A DNA stretch of 64,000 nucleotides from Rhexocercosporidium sp. MPI-PUGE-AT-0058 (lineage: Eukaryota; Ascomycota; Leotiomycetes; Helotiales): contig JAGTJL010000004.1 in NCBI GenBank assembly GCA_020746875.1, positions 248,001 through 312,000 of the forward strand, in the 5' to 3' direction. The notes under the pieces were generated by a model. That model saw only the letters and a list, made by a program, of their open reading frames with translations. It was not told where the DNA came from and did not search any database. The position numbers and the translations under genes were made by a program. This document shows positions 24,003 through 34,373 of the stretch, piece after piece (positions within the stretch are counted from its first letter, which is position 1; each line of letters begins with the position of its first letter).

Positions 24003-24706
24003 TTTTGAGGCGTCTGGAGAAATTTGGAAACTTTAAAAGTAGTGTGGAGGAGGAAGAAACACTGTTGTTGTATGCTTTAAAATGAGGACGGACGGGGAAA
24101 GGATCAGAGCATGATTTATCTGTAGACTAGGACTCAGGAGTTCTAGGTGAATAGAGGATGCTAGGAAGAAGTTGGGAGCTTGATGTGAGTATGGGATGTG
24201 AATTATTACCTGGCGTGGCTACTTTGCTGTCCCAAACCCACGAATCCGCAACCTCACTCACATATTGAATAGACAGGTGGTGAAATCTATTCAAATCTCC
24301 TTGAAAAACTTGAACGATGCCTCCTTTTCGAAATAATTTGGTCTTTATCTATTGCCAGCGTAATTGTTTTTAGAACGATGTACTGCTAAGCAACTTCCAT
24401 CCCCCGAAGATGTGTGGAAGGGCGTTATTCGAACCGGGCCTGGAAATTGTAGGAGAACTGTTGGTAAGGCGAGAAGACAGATTCTACTTACCTGAAATTC
24501 TAAGGAAGTAAATAGAGAATTTTGACAACTAAGATTGAGAGAGCTGGCTAATTGCGCTGCGTAATATGCCAGTTGGTAATCTGACATTTGACCCCTAACT
24601 GTCTAGGTCTGCAATGGTATCCTATGATGTAACGATCCCTAGAACGCCGTTGCTATGCCTTACTCCAAATACCAATATCACTATTTGACAACAGACGTGT
24701 AGTAGT
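24003..24706. promoter_or_regulatory. Promoter region of the secreted-protein gene and 3' flank of the SCY1-like gene
   Basis: About 0.7 kb with no gene. It holds the upstream region of the secreted-protein gene and, at its right end, the 3' end of the kinase-like gene. Confidence 0.4.
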
Positions 24707-27360
24707 CTACCACCCCTCTCCCCATCCGTCCTCTTCCCCAGTCTCTTTGGGCGCCGTATTGATCTTCTTCGCCACCACTGGCTTCGGTTTGGCAGCAGTG
24801 AGAGTCTTCTTCGCCCCAGAGCCAATACTGCCGGTCGTAGCAACTCTACTCGCAGCAGCTGGTCTGCCGTTCGCAGGTTTGGCTAAACCCTTCGGCAGTG
24901 GTTTCGCGCTAGGTTTCTTCCCCGATTGTGCTGCGAGCCAGCCTGCAAAATCCGGTTCCCCGTCATCATCGAAAGGTTTCGCTGCTGCTTGAGGTTTGGG
25001 TGCTTCGAAGGGAGCATCGAAGAAAGAATCTTCGCCCATATTGCCCCATGCATCGTCGGCATCATTGTCCTCCTCTGCGGCATTCGAATCTTGGAAGTAG
25101 TCGTTTGTGTTTGAGGATGTAGATGTTTGTGCTAAGGTCGCTGGTGGGGAGGCTACTGCATGTCGGTGGAGAGCTGATGCCGATGCTGTTCCTGGCAAAC
25201 GGCGTGGTTCGGTTGCCGGCGCTGAGACAGGTCGGGATGGGTTTGCTGCTCCATTTGAAGCAGGTGATGAAATATCGCCTGCGGCCGCTGAAACCTTGTT
25301 TGTAAACGAAGAGATGGCCCAACCTGTCCATGAAGCAGCCTCGCTCGGCTGGGGAGTACTCATACGTGGAGTATTTGTGGCTGATGTCTCTGTGGCTGGA
25401 GGTGGTAGGACCGTGTCTGGCATCGTGGACGCGAATTTCCGTACACGCTGCATATAGATGTCCATGGTCTTGACGGCCTGGTCTCGGACAAGCTTTTCCT
25501 TGTCTATAAGAGAAGGGCACAGGGCAGGCAAGATGCGACCAGCGCAATCATCTTCACTGAAAGAATCTGATGTGACAGCAAGGGCCATCAATGCTGCGTT
25601 CCGAGCATGGACGAATGGATCACGGAGAGACCGTGAGAACGCGGCTATGAGCACTTTGGCTCTGTTGCTCACACCCAGGTTCTTGGCAATCTTTCCTAGA
25701 CAGATAGTTGTGTTTGTGCGGATCCCAGGCTGCTCGTCGTTTGAGGTTTTGGCGAGATATTTCAGTAGCTCACCGTTGATTGTTCTGTCAGACAATTTCC
25801 CAATGATGGTCAGGACAGCCTTAACGGTCTGCTCTCTGACAACGGGCGCTACATCTGTAAATCCAGTGACCTATTGAATGTTAGCCTGCAAGGTTCGCAT
25901 AGAATTACCCCGAGACATACCATTTGAGGGAATATCTTGTCATTGACAACCTTCTGTGGTAATCTGTCAATCATTATGGGAAGATTATCCAATAATGAGA
26001 CACGAATAGCTCGATCCGGACTGCTGAATAGCCGTACGACGGCAGGCGTAACTTTGGATTCAAACTCATCATCTGTGAGTTTCTTGCTGATCTTCATGAC
26101 AACGCCAAACACTTTGGGCCCACCCCCACCAAATTCAACAGACTTTAAGAGCTCTGGAAGAATCTTCATTTTGAAATAGTCTTCAGGGAAGTCATCGGAT
26201 AACTCATCAAGATCGCTGTATAGTCAGCCCTTCGTTCACTGCGCTATCATAGAGGACTCACCTCAAAAATGCTTCACGTTCTTCCTCACTCTTCATTCCC
26301 AGATTGTCCACGCCTTCGGTAAGCTTGATTAGAGGAGTGTTGAAAAAGCCTCCACTCCGTTGTCCCTGCTCCAGGAATGCCCCTACACTGACCCTTGCCT
26401 TTGGGTTGCTATTTACTAGCCGTCTATAAGTCGAATGCATGCTCGGAGGGATGTTTTTTGTCTGCCCGGCTTGGTCTCCTCCCATAAAATCACCATTGAA
26501 GACCTCGAATACTAATGTTCCAAAATTATAAGCGTCCACTGCAGGTAATGGGTTCTTCTTGATCATCTCCCAGCCAGATTTTGCCAGCTCGGGTGGTGTA
26601 TATCTTCCAGAGTCTGGGACTAAACTGCCATAATTCTGAACACCGTAAGCCAACACTTTCCGGGAAGAGTAGATGCTGATCACACACATATATTATGGCC
26701 TCGTCATCCTTCATGCTGCTCAAGACTTCAAACCCTCCAACTCTCCACTCTCCACTCTCACTTGTGTATATCGATCCAACTCGAAGCGCGCCATGGACCG
26801 AGGCAGCTTCGTCGTTTATGAATTTGACAGTTTGCTGGAGAACGTATCAGTCAAGCTCTATGCACAAGGCCAAGTTCGCGCATACTGCAACTCCAAAAAG
26901 GCCCCATTTCAGCGTTTCTGTACTCATGCTCTTCCGCTTGATATGCCACCGTAGAGGGATCAGTCTTTCTGTCGCAATGTATATGTACGTTTCTGTCTAT
27001 TCCAACATCAGCCGGCCACTCTTAGTCTATGCCCTGTTCCATTCCTACCTCTACTGTGTCTAGCACTTTTATGACACCCGGATGTCGTAATGTTCGCAGC
27101 TTTCGAACAGCGTTCTTTGCCATTGGCAGCCGGGACTTGTTAGCAGTAACATCGAAGGAGAAAATACTACAGGGCGAGCCATCTTCCTGCAAGAACTATC
27201 AGCCTCTCTATCCCACGCTGGGGCGGGAATGTCGCACGCGCTTAGTTCCATTGTAGAGGGTCCAGATGCTGGTATCGACGTCGACTTGATCGCCAAAAGT
27301 GTAGGGGAACGGAGGCCCTTTTGATATGGCTGAGGCGACAGCAGACTTGAAGAATTCCAT
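24707..27360 (-). CDS. CEX1: SCY1-like pseudokinase (SCYL1/Cex1-type)
   Basis: Seven exons, 27360-27238, 27186-27049, 26996-26886, 26834-26688, 26635-26262, 26215-25921 and 25870-24707, give 783 aa, close to yeast Cex1 and human SCYL1. The N-terminus FPYTFGDQ leads into a kinase-like domain (about 20-280) lacking catalytic signatures: the HRD position reads VHGALR and the DFG position VGGFE. HEAT-like helices follow (about 300-560; FLSDLDELSDDFPEDYF, LPIMIDRLPQ, HARNAALMALAVT). The tail is Ala/Ser/Pro-rich and disordered, ending EEDGWGEGW. Family members work at the nuclear pore and Golgi/COPI, assisting aminoacyl-tRNA delivery and retrograde traffic through a C-terminal basic or aromatic motif. 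It is divergent from the PHD gene across a 0.58-kb promoter. Confidence 0.93.
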
Positions 27361-27941
27361 GGCGGTAGGCGACAAAGAGGAAAGAATGGAAAGTAAAGCT
27401 AGATCATGGAAGACTGTCTTGCTGCTAGTGCAATGAGGTGTGGTTTTGTGTTTCCCTTGAATTTATTCAATGCATCTTGCTGCTATCTGGCTTAGGCCAC
27501 CGTAATTGATCTGAATATGGGTTGGAGGCACGTGATAGCGGGGGTAGCGCGTCCAGATTGCGCGACGGCCAAACTGCCTCGACATTCCATTCCCTTCCCC
27601 GTTCCTATCCTTCGTCCTTCGTTCATCGCATCATCGTCAATTTGTGTTTCGTCTGTTTGTTTACGTCGGTCCCTCTAGGCTCGTAGTGGAGCCGAGGAAA
27701 TTATCTTGGTAATTTCCATTCGTCTGCTCACATGGACTGAGGTCGCATCCAATCCCATCCAGGTTTGGCCTCACCTAACAGCTCCGCATGACCCAACTCG
27801 ATTCTTTTGTGCTGATTCCGTATCTTCACGATACGATACGACCACGGCACGCACGAACGAGATAAGAACCTGGCCCAAACTCAAACTTTATTTCAACGGC
27901 ACCAGTTCTCGGCTCAACCTGCCACCAAAACCAAAACCATC
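27361..27941. promoter_or_regulatory. Divergent promoter between the SCY1-like and PHD-finger genes
   Basis: The 0.58-kb region separates two divergent starts. It has a CACGTG E-box near 27530 and a C/T-rich stretch (27580-27670) typical of fungal leaders. No gene is seen. Confidence 0.5.
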
Positions 27942-30501
27942 ATGGCTTCATCGCCTCCACCTCCCAGCCTTACCTCCAAAAGACTAGAATCTCTGTCCTC
28001 TATCAAAGTAAGCTAGTATCTTTTCATTTTGTCATTCGCGCCTATGATGAACACCTGGTAAAAGGTCCGACTGCATAAAAGTTGGTCCTGGTTTTGGTCG
28101 AGTTCGTCCTTTGTTTTCTACGGTTAGGACGCTCGCTTCTTGCTCTTCAGGCTTCACATGGCAGTCCATCAATATTGGCAAGACTTCTCTCACGCAAGAA
28201 AGGTGAGAGGAGTGACATTGTAGGATATATCCATGTCGTCAGACACTACCACTATCAGGAGTTGTGCCTCTTCATGTCCAAGGAAGTGCAACCAAAGGCT
28301 GTGGTAGAGAGGGCCAGGCAAAAGTTGCCGATGTGAGCTTGATCCTGCTCGAAGCTAGAAGAGCCGTGGGTTACAAGGTCCGAATGAGATGCGAAGCCGT
28401 TCAAGCTGCAGGTTGATGACTAAAATAAACTGAAAAGACCTGAGACGCATTCTCCTTCTTTTGCAATTACGAACCCTTCACACAGCCGATCGCTAATCGC
28501 CTCTATTACAAGTCAACCTTAGGTGCTGAACATGTTGACGACGCAAGTTCATTTACTTCAATATCGTCCAACTCAAATGCGACTGTCTGCAGAATATGCA
28601 AATATCCCGAAAGCCTGACTGCTCCGCTTATCCCTTGTTGTACATGTAAGAGCAGATACCATAGGGCATGTCCTACTCCAAGGATTACCGATCGCAAGTA
28701 AGTTATGGAGTTCTGTATCCTGTCCATTACTAATTCGCTGTGTAAGGGCTAAGTATACTTGCGGGAGATGCTTGGACAAAGCAAAGAAAAACTCTGCAAT
28801 TGCACCAGCTATTACGAGGAATGGGACTGAGACGCCAAAGGGGGATGAAGCACATGAGATCCAGCAAGTGAAGGCCACTCAGAACGTAGCGCAACCTCAG
28901 ACAACGATAGAGTCGCAACAAACAAGGAAGAGATCCAAACCCACGACAACTCTCAGCACAACTTCAATGCCTCTGTGCGAGACCGAGAAATGTGGGAAAG
29001 TTGCTGTGCCACCAAAGGCACCGAACACAAGGTACCTCTGTTTTATGTGCAACCTTGTCGAACGAAACGAGACGGCACGCTATTCACCAAAGCCACCACC
29101 TGCATCAGCTCCTAGGCCTTTCCAAAAGACCAAATTATACCATCTACGACCAGATGATCGACCGCTAGTAACGAACAAGAGGAAGCGTATCTCGTCTAGT
29201 TCTGCTCAATGGCTAAATTCCCTAGACTCAGCTGTACCGAAAGCCAATTCAAACTCCAATAAGAATGGTATGTCAACACCTTCGCAAATACCTGCCCAGA
29301 ATCGGGCAAAAAGGCAGACATCGGAACTAGCAAATGCCCCACAAACGATTCACAAGCAACCTGTGGGAGTTGCAAGTCACGGGGAGCCTTCGAGAGTAGT
29401 GAGTCCTGTCATAGGCGGGAATTCGCCACGGTAGAATCTATCTCTTCTGACTGTTTTGATTCAAACTGACCATTGTCAAGCGTATTCAATAACCCCACAT
29501 CAGTGAGGGATTCTCCTGAGCATGACCCTTCGCTCCACGATGTCTCGAATAATACCTACAAAGATTCTCTAGTCCGAGACAATGTGTCAAAACTTGACAA
29601 AACCTCGCGACTCGCAGATAATGCATTGAACGCAAGCGGGGTTCAAGGCGAGGAGCAGATATCGACTGGCGGAGACTTTCCATTGCTAGAAAGGCGGGCA
29701 CCTAGTAACCCTTCCTTTTTGACTATTTCATACCCAGAGATGCCCAGTCAAGAGTCACAGTTCGACGAGGTCGAAGACGATAAGATATTGGATGCAGTTG
29801 ACTCGAGACATCCATTCGGAGCTAATACTCCGCAACCACCATCTCCCATGTCTGATGCTTCCTCTTATCATACACCGTCGCCCAAGATTCCCGCCTTCAA
29901 AGCTGTCGCGAAGTCCCCTATTCCTTCACTCATGTCATTGGTAGAAGATGAATCAGAACAACTCTCAGATTCTGATGTAAATCCGAATTCTTCTGTTGAC
30001 GAGAGACCGGAAGAGTTTGACGAGAGTGTTCTAGACAAGTTCCTCCTGAAACAGTCGCAACGAGATCCATTCTACGAGCCTAGTCCCAATGAGTTATCCG
30101 AAACCCAAAATTGGGGTGCCATAGATCCTCGAACAGTCTGGCCAAAACGGTGGAACGCCGCTCAGAAAGAAGAGAAGATGATAGAGATCCAGGCCCGAGG
30201 CGGACGAAAAGCCAATTTCGGCAAGATATTGCACCCGCAGCTCGTCAAGGAGAGACTGGAGAGAGGCTGGGATATCCATCAATCTGGAGAGAAGAGAGAT
30301 GATGATGAGACGAGGGAGATGATCCAGAAGCTTGAGGAGCTTTTTGGTGTCCCAGAGGGGACGATGGGGAATTGTGTGCCGAAGACTATAGGAGGGAAGC
30401 TTGTGATGCAGGAGAGAGAGCGGGAACCCGAACCTCGGAGGCCGGGGAGGCAGAAGAAGGAGGTTCCGCTAAGGGTATACCCGGTGATCGGTGGGCAGTA
30501 A
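27942..30501 (+). CDS. PHD-finger protein
   Basis: Six exons, 27942-28007, 28151-28202, 28325-28411, 28523-28697, 28747-29430 and 29481-30501, give 672 aa with all phases consistent. The PHD zinc finger spans two exons: Cys91, Cys94, Cys107, Cys110, His115, Cys118, Cys132 and Cys135 (C4HC3). PHD fingers bind histone H3 tails, so a nuclear, chromatin-linked role is likely. The rest is mostly disordered, rich in Ser/Pro/Asn, with a basic KKNS segment after the finger. A more conserved-looking C-terminal block follows (about 530-620; WGAIDPRTVWPKRW, KANFGKILHPQLVKERLERGW). The first three exons are short and least certain. I cannot assign a specific complex. Confidence 0.85.
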
Positions 30502-31422
30502 GGGTGTTTTGGTTTGGGTTGAGGGTGGCTGACTAGTGGTATGGACTGCGTTGAGGATTTCTGGTTCTGTAGGGCTTTCTTCGGTCTGTCTATTCTCTCA
30601 TTGTGTTTTACTATTGCGGATACCCTACTTTCAACTCGTTGCAGTACAAAGGGATATCCATTCCAATCAACCAATCAATCAATCATGACCTATACTCGCG
30701 GCCTCCACTTGAGTTGTAGAGTCGCGGCCACCTTCTTGAAGCTTCTTCGACTCACTATATTTCCTCTTGTTCCTCACCGGCCGGAACTTCACCTCCCTTC
30801 GCCGATTTCCACCCCATTGTCTCCACTACAACATGCCAAATCGCAGCCCAATCAGGGATCAAGTTTCCTTGAAATTTCTTCCCTTCACCCGCTTTACTCT
30901 CCAACAGAACCACCACGACCATGACCACCACAATCCCATCCCCAACTTAAAAGTCACCCTCCCCCCTTGCGCCTTCTTGCTTACCAAATGAAAATTCTCC
31001 ATGCTCGTGTATTACATATGCACGCACACTCAGTTGCAAACACAAGCACAAACACAAGGACAAACCCAACTTCATGTACGGGAATACTAGAGGCAATTTC
31101 AGGCTCGGATCCGCGCCACTACAAAGTTACGGACCATATGTGATGGGGTGTGAAGGCTTTTTGGCGTCAAGGGGAGTTGGAAATTTAGGGGGGGGTTCAG
31201 GATTTAGGAATGAGAGGGTGGGGGTGTTTGAAGGTGATAAGAGGATGGAAGGGTGATAGAGATGGGGATTGACTATTGTGGCAAATGGGGGTAAACGCGT
31301 AAGAAAACTTGGATCTGGATGAAGTCACTGATCCCTAGATTGCTCCAAACATACATGTTAAACGCCATTCTCCACCCGCTCCATGCCATTGACGCCACCA
31401 CCAAACGCCTTCAATATCCAAC
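30502..31422. other. Convergent intergenic region
   Basis: This 0.9 kb lies between the PHD gene and the LST8 stop. It holds a C/A-rich stretch (30730-31070) with a CAAACACAAGCA-like repetitive tract near 31040. Short open frames are present without recognisable domains. No gene is supported. Confidence 0.4.
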
Positions 31423-32642
31423 CTATCTAGCTTCCGAGTAATCATTCAACGCCACGCAAACCAATCCTCGATGATGCCCGTTATACTGCCTGATGATCTG
31501 CTCACTATGTAGCTCCCACAGTCTCGCATAATGATCCGAACAAGCCGTAACAAGATAAGCTGAGTCGGCACTGAACGCGCAATCCCATACCCATCTCTGA
31601 TGGCCAGTCAATGTACTCTCCAGCTTGAATGGTTTGGGGTTCTTGGGATCAGGGGACGCTTGGCCGGCGATTGGGAGCATGGATTCTAGGTCCTTGACTT
31701 CCCAGATCTTGGCAGTGTGGTCGGCGCTGCAGGTTGCGAGGTGTTTGACGTCTGGGGAGAGGAGGACGCGTGTGATGTAGTTGCTGTGGGCTTGGAAGTG
31801 GGTGATTGGGACGAGGGTGGTCTTTTCGCGGTATTGGAGGAGGTGCCAGACGTAGACGTTGCCCTGGGTGGATTAGCACATTCTAGCGAAAAGTATTGCA
31901 CAAGTGAAGTAAGAGGAGCTACTCACCGAGTTTGTCCCTGCGCAAAGAGTCGATCCATCACTCGCAACAGTGACACTCGCAACCGGTACATCCTCCTCTG
32001 GAATCAACTGATGCGAGCAATTATTCTCCGCCAGATCCCAGATACGCACACTTCCGCCACGATCACAACTGATAATCTCGCCCTGGTTCGGATGGATCAC
32101 TACATCGTTGACGGGACATCCATGCGAATAGCTGCGCTGAACGGAACCGCTCCTCGTCTCCCAGATCTTGACCGTCCCGTCCTCGGAGCTTGTCACCATC
32201 CATTTCCCCTCACAGTGGAAGGCGACGCCTGTGACATTGCCGGTGTGGCCTTCAAATGCGAGGAGGGGGTTCGGGTTCGTGGATTTGATGTCGTAGAGCT
32301 TGACGGTGTGGTGGCCTGCTGCGGCGAGGAAACGCTTGTCGGGTGAGATGCAGAGTCGGTTGACTTGGGAGTCGGAGTGTTGAATTGTGCGAGAGCAAAT
32401 GCCAGAGAGGGCTTCCCAGAATCTGCGGATGTCAGTCTCTACTAGCCATAGAAGTCTGAGCAACGGAGACATACCTTATGGTGTGATCGTAGCCAGCTGT
32501 GACAAACACACACATGTCTTGATCAGCACGTTCTCTGATGTATGCCATGATGAGATGGGCTCGAAGAGATGTTTTTATGTGGAGGATGTGGTGAAAGAAT
32601 TCAAGAGACAAGGGACTTACCTGTGCACAGAATTACCGACAT
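31423..32642 (-). CDS. LST8: LST8, WD40 subunit of TOR complexes 1 and 2
   Basis: Four exons, 32642-32621, 32496-32475, 32422-31927 and 31863-31423, give 326 aa, slightly longer than yeast Lst8 (303 aa). The start MSVILCTAGYDHTIRFWEALSG is the conserved first blade; both of the first two exons are 22 nt long. Seven WD40 blades follow, with visible GHTGNVTGVAF, SSEDGTVKIWE, SCDRGGSVRIWDL, CSADHTAKIWE, GHQRWVWDCAFS and CSDHYARLWE segments. Lst8 binds the TOR kinase domain and is needed for growth signalling to nutrients (TORC1) and the membrane/actin branch (TORC2). It lies on the opposite strand to its left neighbour and is divergent from the Q/S-rich gene. The short leading exons explain why its N-terminus would be missed by naive ORF calling. 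Confidence 0.95.
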
Positions 32643-34373
32643 CTTGAAATGTCTCTACTCTGCACTTGCGATATACAAAAGGCAGGAGCGCAAAGGTGAG
32701 TGCGGGCTGAGCTCTCCTTCGTTCCTTCGTTCCTTCCTTGTGCCTTGAGCTTTGCTGACGTCGGGTTGGCAAATCAGATCCGAGTGATGGGCAGGGGTTC
32801 GAATTACACTAGTTCAGCCTCACCTCTTAGCCAGCAGAAAATATGTAGGATACACAACTTGACCAGAATGATGGGGAGGATGTGGAATCCAGGTATTTGA
32901 CGACAACGATTCTGTTTCCTTTCCCAAAGCTAAGCTCCCTTCTAAAGGATGTTCTTTTATTTTTGACATCCCTAATCATGAAGGTGCTGATGTACTGTCC
33001 CCGGACTAAGCCCAAAGGGCTCACCATCTCACTCACCGCCCATCACTTTGGGCACCGATCGAGGATTTCCAAGTCAACTTGAAGATCATTTGACTCTTGA
33101 CTGGGACGCGATCAAGTTTGGATTGGGCATCAATTGAGCAATCCAGAGCTTTCAAACGATATTGGAAGACTTTGTGTCGAACTTCCCCGGAATTATGTGG
33201 AAGCGACCTGGAAACATGGCTGCGTGAGCTGGCTCCTCAATGAATGGTGGGGTGCTGTTTGAATATAGCTGTGCGAAGTCGAAGGGATTCTGACCAGGTC
33301 GGGCTCACCCATGCCATGAGCATGTCATCTTATTTCAATCATTTTACTAATGTCCTTTAGTGTGCCATGTTTGCGATAATCGCACAACAATTGATACGAC
33401 CTAGTAACACGGAACCGGGCTGCAAGCCACAAGCACCACAAATACACGCTGCTTGTCTGGCGGCGACTTTGCGAGTGATGCCAATGCTATGAAAGTGGTG
33501 TCTTGCAGCATCACTCATGTTTTCGAAAACTCTATCGTCATCTCAATTGCCTAGTTGAACAAGACATACCTCGGTATGTAAGGGCGTCCCTCCTTACCTT
33601 CTGAGGGTACCTATATTATCTGAAGCCCCTGCCTTCGGCTGTATATTAGCAAACAGGTTGAAACTCGGGTTTGATCAAACGCAGGAAAGGCCCGAGTTGT
33701 GAGCTCGTCTGCAAGAATGCCAAACAATCAAGTCGTCCGCAAGAGTGTCAAATAATCATGTAAGTATTCCAAATCTGCTTGAAGAATCGCGAAAGCGGGA
33801 GAGTCATTCGCTAAAGCAAGAAAAAGGTAAGGCTGAAGCTAAGCGAGCCTCCGTCAACTTCAGCAAAGTTTTATCATGGTCGTTACAAAGACCAATCCTG
33901 TGGAAGATGGCAAGGGTTGACTGATTTCTATATTGGAAAAGCATCAAGCCGAGCTCACATCTGAGGCGGGGTTTTGGGTGGGGTGGAGTGGCTAGTGGCT
34001 GGCATGGCTGAGCTAGTTCCCGTAACCCCTGTCACCGCCTCACACTTTCGGCGATTCATGGTGGGGTGCAACCAGTATATTGCCGCCAAAAGTCCAGCTT
34101 CCGTTCACCTTCGACGACGAGGTGAATTGAACGAATTCACCCTTTGAACTCGCCAAAAAACCTCATCGTCGCCCTCCCAAGCACTGGAGCCCCAGCCACC
34201 TCAGGCGAAGAATTTTTTTCGCACAAATGCCTTTTCGGAATCCATTTCGTCCTCCATGTTTCTTCTTCCTCTACACACACTACAAAGTGCAACCACCAAC
34301 GACTACATCACCAATTTCAATTCCAATTACATCGCAATAATTTGCAACACCAATACCAAGTACATACTCAATC
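32643..34373. promoter_or_regulatory. Long divergent promoter region
   Basis: This is 1.7 kb between LST8 (-) and the 919-aa protein gene (+). It contains a near-repeated motif (caaacaatcaagtcgtccgcaagagtgtc / aataatc) around 33720-33770 and a C-rich leader after 34140. No convincing gene lies within it. Confidence 0.45.

Noticed and set aside
28698..28752. Frame error in the PHD gene at the fourth intron
   Set aside because: Using the acceptor at 28745-28746 (TGTAAG) instead of the next AG keeps the last Cys pair of the finger in frame; no lesion.
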